A DNA stretch of 64,000 bases from Aquisalimonas sp. 2447 (GCF_012044895.1 NZ_CP050695.1:2882501-2946500); one strand, 5' to 3'; shown: positions 41,462 to 50,761, numbered from the stretch's first letter. The notes: generated by a model not told the origin, from the sequence alone. Program-made: numbers and translations.

Positions 41462-42133
41462 TCAGAACGGCCACAGGGGGCTGTTGAGAATGCGTTGCCC
41501 CCAGCCCATCTGGTTGGACTCCGCCAGGGTGCCGGTGCCGGTGTAGGCGATCTGCGCGTTGGCGACCCGTTCGGACGACACCGTGTTATCCGGGGCCACG
41601 TCGTCCGGGCGCACTAGGCCAGTCAGCGTGATGTATTCGTCGCCGTGATTGATGGTGAGCTTCTTGCGCCCCTGGACCACCAGGTTGCCCGACGGATGCA
41701 CATCTACCACCACCGCGGTAAGGGTGCCGGTGAGCTCGTTGCCCTGATCCACATTGCCGGAGCCGTCGAAGCCACTATCCGAACTCGCGCCGGCCGACAG
41801 CGGATTACCGCCAACGGTGGCCTCCCGGCCGAAGAGTTCCGGGACGCCCATGTCCACGTTGCTGCCACGGTTGATGCTGGTGCTGGCGTTCTTGCTGGCA
41901 CCCGTCTGCTCGTCCAGCTGGATGGTGATGATGTCACCGGCACGCAGGGCAGTACGGTTCTCGAACATGCGGGTGCCCTGGGACGCCTGGTAGATGGCAC
42001 CGTTATCCTCCCGCTCCGCCTCGGTGACCACGGGCTCCGGCAGCGCCGGCGGATCTTCGTATTCCGGCGGCGTCGTGGTGGCACACCCGGCCAGGGCCAG
42101 GACGCCGGTTGCAGCGAGTAACAGTGAACGCAT
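41462..42133 (-). CDS. flgH: Flagellar L-ring lipoprotein (FlgH)
   Basis: The outer-membrane ring lipoprotein. A signal peptide with lipobox LAGC ([17 protein letters not shown]) is followed by the conserved [20 protein letters not shown] and the ending [17 protein letters not shown]. The ATG at 42133 was chosen over an upstream GTG (42142) because a GAGGTG ribosome site lies at the right distance only for the ATG. This gives 223 residues. Confidence 0.95.
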   Translation of the reverse strand: MRSLLLAATGVLALAGCATTTPPEYEDPPALPEPVVTEAEREDNGAIYQASQGTRMFENRTALRAGDIITIQLDEQTGASKNASTSINRGSNVDMGVPELFGREATVGGNPLSAGASSDSGFDGSGNVDQGNELTGTLTAVVVDVHPSGNLVVQGRKKLTINHGDEYITLTGLVRPDDVAPDNTVSSERVANAQIAYTGTGTLAESNQMGWGQRILNSPLWPF

Positions 42134-42162
42134 GGTCGTCACCTCTGGGTCCTCCCCGCCGG

Positions 42163-42948
42163 CTACAGGTTCTGGGTAATGAACTGCAGCATCTGGTCGG
42201 AGGTGGAGATGGACTTGGTGTTGGTCTCGAAGGCCCGCTGGGTCTCGATCATGTTCACCAGTTCCTCTGCAATGTTGACGTTGGAGGACTCCAGCGCCCC
42301 CTGCATCACGCTGCCGAGACCGTCCAGCCCCGGATCCCCCACCTGTGGCGCACCGCTGGCTGCGGTTTCCTGGAACAGGTTGCCGCCGATGGGCTCCAGA
42401 CCGGCCGGATTGACGAACTCGGCCAGCTGGATCTGCCCGATTTCCTGGACGTCTGCCTGCCCGGCAACACTCACCGTGACGGTGCCGTCGCGGCCAATGG
42501 TGACCTCCTGGGCGTTGTCGGGAACGTTCAGCGGCGGCTCCAGACCGAAGCCGCTGGAGGTCACCACCTCGCCATCGCTGTTGACCTGGAAAGACCCATC
42601 ACGGGTATAGCCGACGGTGCCGTCGGGCCGCAGCACCTGGAAGAAGCCGTCCCCTTCGATGGCAACGTCCAGGGAGTTCCCGGTCTGCTGCAGGTTGCCC
42701 TGGGTGTGCTCCTTCTCCGTGGCCACCACGCGCACGCCGGTGCCCAGGGACAGCCCCGTGGGCAGCTGCGCGTCCTGGGTGTTCTGCGCGCCCGCCTGGC
42801 GCACGTTCTGGTAGACCAGATCCTCGAACACCGCCCGGTCCTGCTTGAAACCGGTGGTGTTGACGTTGGCCAGGTTATTGGAAACCGTCTGCATGCGCGT
42901 CTCCTGCGCGTCCAGACCGGTCTTCGCCACCCAAAGTGCGGGATTCAT
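42163..42948 (-). CDS. flgG: Flagellar distal rod protein (FlgG)
   Basis: A protein of 261 residues, nearly the E. coli length. The conserved start MNPALWVAKTGLDAQETRMQ leads into NNLANVNTTGFKQDRAVFED, and the end carries SNVNIAEELVNMIETQRAFE. It forms the distal rod. Located between flgF and flgH. Confidence 0.96.
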   Translation of the reverse strand: MNPALWVAKTGLDAQETRMQTVSNNLANVNTTGFKQDRAVFEDLVYQNVRQAGAQNTQDAQLPTGLSLGTGVRVVATEKEHTQGNLQQTGNSLDVAIEGDGFFQVLRPDGTVGYTRDGSFQVNSDGEVVTSSGFGLEPPLNVPDNAQEVTIGRDGTVTVSVAGQADVQEIGQIQLAEFVNPAGLEPIGGNLFQETAASGAPQVGDPGLDGLGSVMQGALESSNVNIAEELVNMIETQRAFETNTKSISTSDQMLQFITQNL

Positions 42949-42984
42949 GGCACCCTCCCTGCCGCTGCTGCGGCGTTATTCGGT

Positions 42985-43728
42985 TCAGCCCTGCATGCGC
43001 AGGAGCTGGCTGCTCGTGGAATCGTTCTCTTCGGCCTTGGTGAGCATCTTCACGTGGGTCTCGAACTGGCGCTGGTTGTCGATGAGCTCCACCATCGCCT
43101 CCACCGAGTTCACGTTGCTGCCCTCCAGCGCCCCGGACTGCAGGCGCATCTGACCATCCGCCGGCGCGATGTCGCCGTCGGCAAGGCGGAACAAGCCGTC
43201 CTGCCCCTTCTGCAGTTCGTCGGTGGGCGGATTCACCAGCTTGATCCGGTCGATCACCGCCAGTTCGTCGGCCTGGGCTCCGGGGGGCACGATGCTGATG
43301 GTGCCGTCGTCACCAATCTCCACCTTGTCCGCCGGTGGCACGGCCACGGGTCCGTTCTCACCCATGACCAACTGCCCGGCGCCGTTTTCCAGCATGCCCA
43401 CGTCCGACACGCGCAGGTCGCCGCGCCGGCTGTAAGCCTCATCGCCGTTGTCACCCTGCACGGCGATGAACCCCTCACCGCGCATGGCCACATCCATGTC
43501 GCGCCCGGTGTTCTGGATGGGGCCGGGGCGGAAGTCCGCGCCAACGCTGGACTCCGCCGAGTAGGCCCGGCTGTCGAAGCCGGGACCGTTCACCGGGTGG
43601 GTAATGAGCTGATCCAGATCCGCCCGGAACCCCGGCGTGTTGGCATTGGCCAGGTTGTGACTGGTGTGCTGCTGCGCCTGCAGGGCGTGCTTGGCACCCG
43701 TCATGGAGAGATACGCGAAATTGTCCAT
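42985..43728 (-). CDS. flgF: Flagellar proximal rod protein (FlgF)
   Basis: A protein of 247 residues with the rod/hook family ends: HNLANANTPGFRADLDQL near the start and GSNVNSVEAMVELIDNQRQFE near the end. It forms part of the proximal rod. Located between flgE and flgG. Confidence 0.95.
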   Translation of the reverse strand: MDNFAYLSMTGAKHALQAQQHTSHNLANANTPGFRADLDQLITHPVNGPGFDSRAYSAESSVGADFRPGPIQNTGRDMDVAMRGEGFIAVQGDNGDEAYSRRGDLRVSDVGMLENGAGQLVMGENGPVAVPPADKVEIGDDGTISIVPPGAQADELAVIDRIKLVNPPTDELQKGQDGLFRLADGDIAPADGQMRLQSGALEGSNVNSVEAMVELIDNQRQFETHVKMLTKAEENDSTSSQLLRMQG

Positions 43729-43757
43729 GGCTTGTTTCCCCTGCGCCGATCAATGGA

Positions 43758-45029
43758 TCAGCGGATATTGAGGATCTCCTGGGTCACCTGGTCCTGGGTG
43801 CTGATCATCTGCGCATTCGCCTGGAAGTTGCGCTGCGCCGTGATCATGTTCACCAGCTGCTCGGTGATATCCACATTGGACTGTTCCAGGGCGCCGCCCT
43901 GAATTCCGCCCAGGCTGGAGGTGCCCGGCTCGCCGATGATGGGCTCACCGGATTCGGCGCTCTCCACCCAGAGGTTGTCACCGATTTCCGTCAGGTTCTG
44001 CTCGCTGGGGAAGCGCGCCAGGGCGACCTGGCCAAGCGCACGGGATTCGCCGTTGGTGTAGCGGCCGAAGATGGTGCCGTCTTCTTCCACTTCCAGGCTG
44101 GAGAATTCACCGGCCTCGAAACCGTTCTGGCGCAGCTCGCTCACCGCGGAGGGTGTACCGAACTGGGTCATGGACGAGTAATCCACGTCGATGTCCAGAT
44201 CGTCCGCCCCCGCCAGGGCATCGATGTCGTCGGCAGCGAACTGGTAGGGCCCATCAGCAGCGTCGCCATCACCATCGGTGACCGAATCGAAGGAGCCGTC
44301 CGTACCGAAGTTCAAGTAACGCGGACCATCGACGACACCACCGACCTCCAGGTTGACCGCCCAGGTGTTTTCGCCGCCGTCGATGCCATCAATGGCGTCG
44401 TCGTCCGGATCCATCTTGCTGAAGAAGAAGTTCGCCGTATGGGAACCGCCCTGGGTGTCGTACACCGTGGTCGCCGTAGAGAAGTTGTAGCTCTCCGGGT
44501 CATCAACGTCGAAATCCGCTTCCGGGGGCTCGGCCGACGACTGCAGGTTGGCATTGACGTCGATTTCGTCCGTCGCCCGGGGTGGGACATTACCGGTATT
44601 CACCTGCAGCGGGCCGGTCTCACCGCCAATGTTGCCGTCGTCATCCGCCGGATAGCCGGTGAGCTGCAGCCCGTCGGCATTGACGATCTGGCCCTCGTTG
44701 TCGAGCTGGAAGGCACCGTTGCGGGTATAGGACACCGCGCCTTCCTCGTCGCTCATGCGGAAGAAGCCTTCGCCGTTGACGCCCAGATCGAGACTGTTGC
44801 CGGTGAAGTCGAACTGTCCCTGGGTGAACTGCTGGGCCACGTTTTGCAGCCGCACACCCTGGCCAATGGCGTTGGAGGCCACGCCGAGCTGGGAGCTGGC
44901 AAACACGTCGGCGAATTCAGCGCGGGAGCCCTTGAAACCCACCGTGGCGCTGTTGGAGATGTTGTCGCTGGTCACATCCAGGTCGGATGAGGCGGCATTG
45001 AGTCCCGAGAGCGAAATGTTGAAAGACAT
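43758..45029 (-). CDS. flgE: Flagellar hook protein (FlgE)
   Basis: A protein of 423 residues that polymerises into the hook. The N-terminus MSFNISLSGLNAASSDLDV with NISNSATVGFKGSRAEF and the C-terminal SNVDITEQLVNMITAQRNFQ are the conserved regions. The middle domain is strongly acidic, in keeping with a surface structure exposed to salt. Confidence 0.96.
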   Translation of the reverse strand: MSFNISLSGLNAASSDLDVTSDNISNSATVGFKGSRAEFADVFASSQLGVASNAIGQGVRLQNVAQQFTQGQFDFTGNSLDLGVNGEGFFRMSDEEGAVSYTRNGAFQLDNEGQIVNADGLQLTGYPADDDGNIGGETGPLQVNTGNVPPRATDEIDVNANLQSSAEPPEADFDVDDPESYNFSTATTVYDTQGGSHTANFFFSKMDPDDDAIDGIDGGENTWAVNLEVGGVVDGPRYLNFGTDGSFDSVTDGDGDAADGPYQFAADDIDALAGADDLDIDVDYSSMTQFGTPSAVSELRQNGFEAGEFSSLEVEEDGTIFGRYTNGESRALGQVALARFPSEQNLTEIGDNLWVESAESGEPIIGEPGTSSLGGIQGGALEQSNVDITEQLVNMITAQRNFQANAQMISTQDQVTQEILNIR

Positions 45030-45043
45030 GACTGCACCCCTTT

Positions 45044-45721
45044 TTATTGAATGTGACGAACCGAATCGAGATCGAACTCACCGGCGCCTTCCAGACTCAG
45101 CTTCGGACTGCGCCCGTCGCCTTCGAGGCTGACGCTGTTCACCGGTGCGGAAGCCAGGGTGTCAACGGCCGTGCTGGACTCACCGCTCCCGATCTCCGCA
45201 CGCACCCGGTAATTCCCCGGAGGCAGCTGCTGGCCGCTGTCATCCAGGCCGTCCCAGTGGAAAGGCACTTCGCCCTCGTTCTGCCGCCCCAGCGCCATCT
45301 CGTGGACGGTCTGCCCAGCGCTGTCCTGAATGGTGATGTTCAGGCTTTCCGTGTTCCGCGGCACCTGCGCAAGACCGCTGAGCCCCTCCTCACCCAGGGG
45401 CATGGTGTCGCTGTTCACCAGCACGTTGCGCCCCACCAGGGACGCGGCGCGCAAGGCCTGATCCTTGTTCATGTCGTCAGCGAACCGCTCGAAGGATCCC
45501 TGCAGCTCGGAGACACCATTGGCAGTGGAGAAATGCGCCATCTGCCCCATCATCTCGCCGCTCTCCATGGGCTCGAAGGGGTCCTGGTTCTGGAATTGCG
45601 CGATCATCAGCTGGAGGAAATCCTCCGAGCCGAGTTCGTCCACCGTCTGCCCCCGGGCATCGTCCGGCTGCTCGATCTTCGAGCTGTCGTTGCCGCCCAT
45701 CAGCGCATCAAGTCCCATCAT
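45044..45721 (-). CDS. flgD: Flagellar hook assembly scaffold (FlgD)
   Basis: A protein of 225 residues that caps the hook during assembly. The conserved N-terminal motif LGSEDFLQLMIAQFQNQDP is followed by the FlgD tudor/Ig-like core (HWDGLDDSGQQLPPGNYRV). The gene lies directly before flgE. Confidence 0.95.
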   Translation of the reverse strand: MMGLDALMGGNDSSKIEQPDDARGQTVDELGSEDFLQLMIAQFQNQDPFEPMESGEMMGQMAHFSTANGVSELQGSFERFADDMNKDQALRAASLVGRNVLVNSDTMPLGEEGLSGLAQVPRNTESLNITIQDSAGQTVHEMALGRQNEGEVPFHWDGLDDSGQQLPPGNYRVRAEIGSGESSTAVDTLASAPVNSVSLEGDGRSPKLSLEGAGEFDLDSVRHIQ

Positions 45722-45732
45722 GGCGTTCGCCC

Positions 45733-46161
45733 TCAGTTCTGGCCGAGCTGCAGGGTCTGCAGCGCAAGTTCCTTCGAGGTATTCATGACCTCGACGTTGT
45801 TCTGGTACGAGCGGGAAGCGGAGATCATGTTCACCATCTCCTCCACCGTGTTGACGTTGGAGCGGTACACGTAGCCGTTCTCGTCCGCTTCCGGATGCCC
45901 CGGCATGTGCAGCGGCTTGTTCGGCGCGTCGCTCTCCACCACATCCCGCATGGCAACGCCGGTTGCAGCACGCTCGGAGGGATTGCCCCCCTGCACCGCC
46001 TGCATGGCGGCGGCAAAGACAGGCTGCTTGGCGCGGTACGCTTCGTCCGGGTTGCCGGCAACGGTTTCCGCGTTGGCCATGTTGCTGGCGGTCATGTTCA
46101 GGCGCAGGGACTGCGCGTTCATGGCCGAGCCGGCAACGTCGAATACCTTGAATACGGACAT
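45733..46161 (-). CDS. flgC: Flagellar proximal rod protein (FlgC)
   Basis: A protein of 142 residues. MSVFKVFDVAGSAMNAQSLR leads into the rod signature ASNMANAETVAGNPDEAYRA, and the C-terminal motif SNVNTVEEMVNMISASRSYQ is typical. It begins 3 bases after flgB. Confidence 0.96.
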   Translation of the reverse strand: MSVFKVFDVAGSAMNAQSLRLNMTASNMANAETVAGNPDEAYRAKQPVFAAAMQAVQGGNPSERAATGVAMRDVVESDAPNKPLHMPGHPEADENGYVYRSNVNTVEEMVNMISASRSYQNNVEVMNTSKELALQTLQLGQN

Positions 46162-46164
46162 GGC

Positions 46165-46578
46165 TTATTCCCCTCGGATGGCGCCCACCAGGGACGAGAT
46201 GCGGCCGCCCAGGAAATCCAGCGAGGCCCGATACTGCACCGTGTTTTCCGCGAACTTGGCCTGCTCCACCTGTGTTTCCACGGTATTGCCATCCAGGGAG
46301 GGGCTGTGAGGCACGCGGTAGAGCGCATCCGCACTGCCCGGCCCCTGGGCTTGACCGGGCAGATGGTTGGCATGGGTGGAGGCCATCTGCAGCCCGCCGC
46401 CCTGGCCGCCCTGGCTGTTCCGGGCCTGCTCCAGGGCGCTGGCGAAATCCATGTCCCTGGCCTTGTAGTTCGGCGTATCGGCGTTGGCCAGGTTCTCCGA
46501 GAGCATCTGGTGACGCTCACCCCGGAGTTTGAGCGCGGCCGGATGGACCCCCACTGCATTGTCAAAGGAAAGGCTCAT
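46165..46578 (-). CDS. flgB: Flagellar proximal rod protein (FlgB)
   Basis: The first gene of the flgBCDEFGHIJKL operon. The ATG at 46578 has a GGAGG ribosome site and gives 137 residues starting MSLSFDNAVGVHPAALKLR, with SENLANADTPNYKARDMDF. A frame open to 46629 overlaps the promoter and was not used. A consensus sigma-54 promoter ends about 35 bases upstream. Confidence 0.95.
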   Translation of the reverse strand: MSLSFDNAVGVHPAALKLRGERHQMLSENLANADTPNYKARDMDFASALEQARNSQGGQGGGLQMASTHANHLPGQAQGPGSADALYRVPHSPSLDGNTVETQVEQAKFAENTVQYRASLDFLGGRISSLVGAIRGE

Positions 46579-46612
46579 CGGTCTGCCTCCTGCTGTTGTT
46601 GCCTGACAACCT

Positions 46613-46628
46613 AGCAAGGGGCGTGCCA
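46613..46628 (-). promoter_or_regulatory. Sigma-54 promoter of the flgB operon
   Basis: On the minus strand TGGCACG-cccc-TTGCT matches the full -24/-12 consensus without a mismatch. Transcription would start near 46601, just before the flgB ribosome site. It implies control by a FleQ/FleR-type activator, not encoded in this window. Confidence 0.88.
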
Positions 46629-46772
46629 TGGGTTCGGAAGCGCCTTCCGCGACGGGGATGGACTGGGTGTGAGCGAATTGCCGGGGGCGGCTGACGCGTT
46701 GGATTCAAGGTTCACCGCCGCCTGCCGATCACGATCGTGACGGAATTCCGGCACCGGCAGAGCGGCAAAGGT

Positions 46773-46790
46773 GCGGCAACGGGTTGCCGC
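46773..46790 (-). terminator. Perfect hairpin after cheR
   Basis: gcggcaa-cggg-ttgccgc is a perfect 7-bp hairpin about 40 bases after the cheR stop, without a T-run. A 12-base perfect palindrome (tcacgatcgtga, 46729-46740) lies next to it and could be a protein-binding site. Confidence 0.35.
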
Positions 46791-46828
46791 CCGGGCAGTG
46801 GTTTGCCGCTACTGGCGCGTTGCCCGGA

Positions 46829-47764
46829 TCATCGCTCGCGTAGCCTGTAGATGACACCACCGTGGCTGCGGATCATCTGCAAATCACCGGTATGGCGCGC
46901 CAGCGACTCGGAGGCACCGACGATGAGATAGCCACCCGGCCGCATCTGCTGGATCATGCGGTTGAGAATGTTCTCGCGGGATGTGGCAGAGAAGTAGATC
47001 AGCACGTTGCGACAGAAGATGATGTCGAAACGCCCGAGGCTGGCATAGCTGTCCAGCAGGTTATGGACCATGAACTGGCCACGGCGACGGATCTCCGGCC
47101 GGACGACCCAGCTCTCGCCACTGGGCTGGAAGTAACGGTCGCGTCGTTCGGGGCTGAGCCCACGGTTGATCGTGGACGCGGGGTATTTCGCTTCCTTCGC
47201 CTGGGCGATCATGGCCGGGGAGATGTCGGTGCCGACGATCTCGGCCTCGATACGCGCCCCGCGCGCCCGGTACTCCTCCAGGGCGATGCTCAAGGAATAG
47301 ACTTCCTGCCCCGAGGAGCACGCCGCCGACCAGATGCGCAACTGCTGCTGCCCCCGTTTGACGAACTCCGGCAGCAGGGTGTCCTGGAGAATAGTGAAGG
47401 GGTAGGTGTCCCGGAACCACTGGGTTTCATTGGTGGTCATGGCCTCGATGACCATGCCGCGAAGGCGCTGGCCACCCGGCTGTTGCACCCGGTAGACCAG
47501 CTCGCCCAGATCCTTGATGCCCTCGCGCTCCATCAGGTGCCCCAGCCGGCTGGACACCAGGTACTGCTTGTTGTCGCCCAGAACGATCCCGCAGGACTGC
47601 TCCAGGAAGGCACGGAACGCCTGGTAATGCTCCGGCACGATTTCTCGGGAGGCCACCAAACGTTGTCCCTCTCTAGCGGGTCGCAAAGCACGGCCGGGCG
47701 ACGCCGGCATGACACAGGCTGCGCCGATTGTAGCCCGACCCATGCCTGCAGGACCAAGCACCAT
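46829..47764 (-). CDS. cheR: Chemotaxis protein methyltransferase (CheR)
   Basis: S-adenosylmethionine-dependent enzyme that methylates glutamates of chemoreceptors. The helical N-terminal domain (SREIVPEHYQAFRAFLEQSCG, LTTNETQWFRD) precedes the methyltransferase fold (RIWSAACSSGQEVYSLSIAL, FDIIFCRNVLIYF). The ATG at 47764 overlaps the cheV stop (TGATG), but its first 35 residues are not typical. A TTG/GTG at about 47656-47659 has an AGAGGGA ribosome site and gives the more usual start. Confidence 0.92.
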   Translation of the reverse strand: MVLGPAGMGRATIGAACVMPASPGRALRPAREGQRLVASREIVPEHYQAFRAFLEQSCGIVLGDNKQYLVSSRLGHLMEREGIKDLGELVYRVQQPGGQRLRGMVIEAMTTNETQWFRDTYPFTILQDTLLPEFVKRGQQQLRIWSAACSSGQEVYSLSIALEEYRARGARIEAEIVGTDISPAMIAQAKEAKYPASTINRGLSPERRDRYFQPSGESWVVRPEIRRRGQFMVHNLLDSYASLGRFDIIFCRNVLIYFSATSRENILNRMIQQMRPGGYLIVGASESLARHTGDLQMIRSHGGVIYRLRER

Positions 47765-48705
47765 CAGGCACTGACCTGCTCCATGCGCACCTGAACCCGC
47801 TCCGCCAGCTCGTTGGCGGCAAACTTCGCCAGAAATTCGTCGGCACCCACCTGCTTGACCATGTCGGTGTTGAACGTACCACTCAGTGAGGAGTGCAACA
47901 GGATGTAAGCGCCCTTGAGAGCATCATCACGACGAATTTCCGTCGCCAGCGTATAACCATCCTTGCGCGGCATTTCCAGATCGGAAATGACCATCAGCAG
48001 ATGGTTCCAGGGAGACTCATCGGGTCGTGAGGCCCAGTCCCGCAGCGTTTCCAGTGCTTCTTCACCGTCCTTCGCCATGGTGCTCTGCAGACCCAGCTCG
48101 TTCAGGGTGTCACGAATCTGACGCCGGGCGACACTGGAATCATCCACCACCAGCACATGCCAGTCGCCGGCGTCGGCGGACTGGTTCAACCCCTTGTCGT
48201 CCAGGCCCGGGAGCCCACCGAGGCCGCCCGCCCGGTTGAGTTCGTCCATGACCTTCTCGACGTCGATGATCTGCACCATGCGCTCATCAACCCGGGTCAC
48301 ACCGGTGAGATACGCCGTACTGGACCAGTTGCTCGGCGGCGGCATGATGTCCTTCCAGTTGACGTTCACGATGCGATCCACTGCCCGCACCATGAACCCC
48401 TGCACACTGCGGTTGTACTCGCTGACGATCACCGATGCACCGTCGCGGTCTTCCAGCGGCCGCCCCGTGATCGCCCTGGCAAGATCGAGAATCGCGATGG
48501 TGCGGTCACGGATGTAGCACACCCCGGCGACCGTGGGGTCGGCATGCGGCAGCTGCACCAGCCGCGGCACCGGAATGACCTCCCTCACCTTGAAGACGTT
48601 GATGCCGAACAGTTGCGCACCGGCAAGCTGGAACAGCAGCAGCTCCATGCGGTTGGTTCCCGCCAGCGTCGTGCGTTGATCAACGGAATCCATGATGCCC
48701 GCCAT
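47764..48705 (-). CDS. cheV: Chemotaxis coupling protein CheV
   Basis: A protein of 313 residues made of a CheW-like coupling domain (about 20-165, GINVFKVREVIPVPRLVQLP) and a C-terminal receiver domain (VLVVDDSSVARRQI, phospho-acceptor in VISDLEMPRKDGY). It couples chemoreceptors to CheA and can take up phosphate. It is followed by cheR with overlapping codons. A sigma-28 promoter lies 64-90 bases upstream. Confidence 0.94.
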   Translation of the reverse strand: MAGIMDSVDQRTTLAGTNRMELLLFQLAGAQLFGINVFKVREVIPVPRLVQLPHADPTVAGVCYIRDRTIAILDLARAITGRPLEDRDGASVIVSEYNRSVQGFMVRAVDRIVNVNWKDIMPPPSNWSSTAYLTGVTRVDERMVQIIDVEKVMDELNRAGGLGGLPGLDDKGLNQSADAGDWHVLVVDDSSVARRQIRDTLNELGLQSTMAKDGEEALETLRDWASRPDESPWNHLLMVISDLEMPRKDGYTLATEIRRDDALKGAYILLHSSLSGTFNTDMVKQVGADEFLAKFAANELAERVQVRMEQVSA

Positions 48706-48768
48706 ATGTGCTCTCTCCCGAGGGGCTGCCGCCCGTGTCGCCGCGATCTCGATTGCTGTCCGGGCTGG

Positions 48769-48795
48769 GTGTCGGCAGATGGGCCGACAACTTGA
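48769..48795 (-). promoter_or_regulatory. Sigma-28 (FliA) promoter of cheV-cheR
   Basis: On the minus strand TCAAGTTG, 11 bases, GCCGACAC matches the FliA consensus TAAAGTTT-N11-GCCGATAA at 12 of 16 positions with exact spacing. Confidence 0.6.
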
Positions 48796-48831
48796 CCCGG
48801 TCGGTTGTGGCCTCCCGAACGGGGGAGGAGC

Positions 48832-48847
48832 TGGCCCGGTTCATGCA
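48832..48847 (+). promoter_or_regulatory. Probable sigma-54 promoter of flgA
   Basis: TGGCCCG-gttc-ATGCA has the invariant GG and GC at the correct spacing and two mismatches to the consensus. It lies 64 bases before the flgA start. Confidence 0.5.
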
Positions 48848-48910
48848 TAAATCACGGGGCAAACAACTGCATCCACTCGAACCGAGGGCGCAGCGTAGCG
48901 CGAACGCCAC

Positions 48911-49669
48911 ATGCACATCCGGACTCGCTTCACATCTGCAGAGATCGACCGGCGCCGGTTGCGGGTTATCGTCCGCGCCATCACGGCGGCCTGCTGCGTA
49001 CTGGCCGGCCTGATCACGGCAGGCCCGACGGTTGCCAACGAGCGCCAGTCCCTGGACGAGATTCGCGACGCCGTCAGAGCCCACACCGAGGCCAATCTGC
49101 CCGCGGAGGGCAATGGCAGCGTCGAGGTGGGGCGCATTGACTCGCGACTCCGGCTGGCACGCTGCGAGGAGCCGCTGGAGACCTTTGACCCGCCCGGCCG
49201 CTCGGGGAGTCAGCGATCCACGGTGGGAGTGCGCTGCGATTTCCCCTCGCCCTGGACCCTGTATGTCTCCGTTCGGGTGGAAATGCTCAAGGAGGTCTAT
49301 GCTGCCGCCCGGACCATTCCGCGGGGCAGCCGGATCGGCGAAGAGGACATCATGCGGGTGGAAATGGATGTGAACCGCATGACGCGGGGCTATTTCACCA
49401 GCGCCGAGCAGCTTCTGGGAATGGAGTCGCAGCGCGCGCTGCGCGAGGGCGATATCATCACCGCCTCCCGGGTGGGCGCGCCGCAACTGGTGGAACGCGG
49501 CCAAACCGTGCTCATTACGGCGGAGAACGGCAGCACACGCATCAGCATGAACGGCGAAGCACTGCAATCGGGGGCACTGGGCGAGCGCATTCGGGTCCGC
49601 AACTCATCCTCGGAGCGCGTTGTCGAAGGCGAAATCGTTGCGGACAGCCGCGTGCGCGTCTCGTTCTAA
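48911..49669 (+). CDS. flgA: Flagellar P-ring assembly chaperone (FlgA)
   Basis: A periplasmic protein of 252 residues needed to assemble the FlgI ring. A signal peptide (about residues 18-43, ending TVAN) is followed by the FlgA domain and a C-terminal SAF-like part: RTIPRGSRIGEEDI, ALREGDIITASRVGAPQLVERGQTVLI. The end ERIRVRNSSSERVVEGEIV is diagnostic. Confidence 0.93.
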   Translation: MHIRTRFTSAEIDRRRLRVIVRAITAACCVLAGLITAGPTVANERQSLDEIRDAVRAHTEANLPAEGNGSVEVGRIDSRLRLARCEEPLETFDPPGRSGSQRSTVGVRCDFPSPWTLYVSVRVEMLKEVYAAARTIPRGSRIGEEDIMRVEMDVNRMTRGYFTSAEQLLGMESQRALREGDIITASRVGAPQLVERGQTVLITAENGSTRISMNGEALQSGALGERIRVRNSSSERVVEGEIVADSRVRVSF

Positions 49670-49722
49670 CGGTTTATGACGAGCGCCAGTCGCCGTACCA
49701 TGAAAAAAAGTGCATCCGAGGC

Positions 49723-49749
49723 TAAAGTTCTGCCAACAATGGCCGATGA
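49723..49749 (+). promoter_or_regulatory. Sigma-28 (FliA) promoter of flgM
   Basis: TAAAGTTC, 11 bases, GCCGATGA matches the FliA consensus at 14 of 16 positions. It lies about 54 bases before the flgM start. Confidence 0.82.
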
Positions 49750-49802
49750 TCTTCCGGAAGGGGAAGACCTCCCCAACCAGGACGAATGACAGGAGCGAAA
49801 AC

Positions 49803-50123
49803 ATGGCTAATCCAATCGACGGCAGCGGACGCCCGGCCAGCAACCCGATGCAGGACGCCCGGGACAGTCGCCAGCTCCGCGAGACAGTATCCGAGCCGAA
49901 CCGCGGCGACGAGCGCAACCAGGACGCGGCCGCCGGGTCCACCTCCACGGCGGGCGAATCCGAGCGACTGCAGTCGCTGCGTGAGGCCGTCGACCAGACG
50001 CCGGAAGTTGACCGCGGCCGCGTGGACGCACTGCGGGAGCAGATCGCCAACGGCGAGTACCCGCTGAATGCGGACAGTATTGCCGACCGCTTTGCGGAAC
50101 TGGAAGGCCTGCTGGAGGGCTGA
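49803..50123 (+). CDS. flgM: Anti-sigma-28 factor (FlgM)
   Basis: A protein of 106 residues that holds FliA (sigma-28) until hook completion lets it be exported. The N-terminal half is disordered and acidic; the C-terminal half has the sigma-binding helices (VDQTPEVDRGRVDALREQIA, GEYPLNADSIADRFAELEG). The ATG at 49803 gives the typical MANPIDGS start; the FliA promoter upstream makes a feedback loop. The flgN start follows 4 bases after the stop codon. Confidence 0.92.
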   Translation: MANPIDGSGRPASNPMQDARDSRQLRETVSEPNRGDERNQDAAAGSTSTAGESERLQSLREAVDQTPEVDRGRVDALREQIANGEYPLNADSIADRFAELEGLLEG

Positions 50124-50126
50124 TCG

Positions 50127-50612
50127 GTGACCGACTCATCCACGGGGCTGACCGAACTGCTTGCCGAGCAGAACGCCCGCCTGCAGGCACTTGAAACCCT
50201 GCTGATGGAAGAACAGCAGGCGCTGGTTGCCCGTAACATGGAGACGCTCCAGGGGCTACTCAGCCGCAAGGTGGAGTTATTGGGCGCCGTGGAAGCTGCC
50301 GAACGCCAGCGCAATACGCTGGTGACGGAAATCACCAGTGAACAGAATCCTGCACGTGCCATGGAGGCCTGCATCGAACGCCTCCCCGACGCGGATAAGG
50401 CCCGGGAACTCTGGACAACCCTTCTACAGGCACTGGAGCGCTGTGGCTCAGTCAATGAAGCCAACGGCACCGTGATTGAACGCCGGCGCGCCGGTGTGCA
50501 GCGCACCATGGAACTGCTGCAGGCCGATTCCACTCCCGCTGCCGGCGGTTACGGCCCGGGGGCGGACTCAACGCCCTCAAACAGCGGCGGCCGCGAGATC
50601 AGCCAGGCCTGA
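50127..50612 (+). CDS. flgN: Flagellar export chaperone FlgN
   Basis: A helical protein of 161 residues, starting at a GTG. It is a chaperone for FlgK and FlgL export. Features are LTELLAEQNARLQALETLL near the start, repeated Glu/Leu helices and a poorly conserved Ser/Gly-rich tail. The gene order flgA-flgM-flgN is the usual one. Confidence 0.88.
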   Translation: MTDSSTGLTELLAEQNARLQALETLLMEEQQALVARNMETLQGLLSRKVELLGAVEAAERQRNTLVTEITSEQNPARAMEACIERLPDADKARELWTTLLQALERCGSVNEANGTVIERRRAGVQRTMELLQADSTPAAGGYGPGADSTPSNSGGREISQA

Positions 50613-50734
50613 TTCCCTTCAATGCAACGCTCCCGCCGGGCGTGATTGGTTACCCGCTTGGCCTCCGCCCCCTACCCTCCCCGCGACTGGACACACCTCC
50701 AAGGCCTGCAAACCCGAACGATGGACAAAAAAAA

Positions 50735-50758
50735 CCCGGCCGCAATGGATGGGCCGGG
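50735..50758 (-). terminator. Rho-independent terminator on the minus strand
   Basis: cccggcc and ggccggg form a hairpin and, read on the minus strand, are followed by eight T residues. It ends the transcript of the MFS pump and the small membrane protein. Confidence 0.75.
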
Positions 50759-50761
50759 AGG

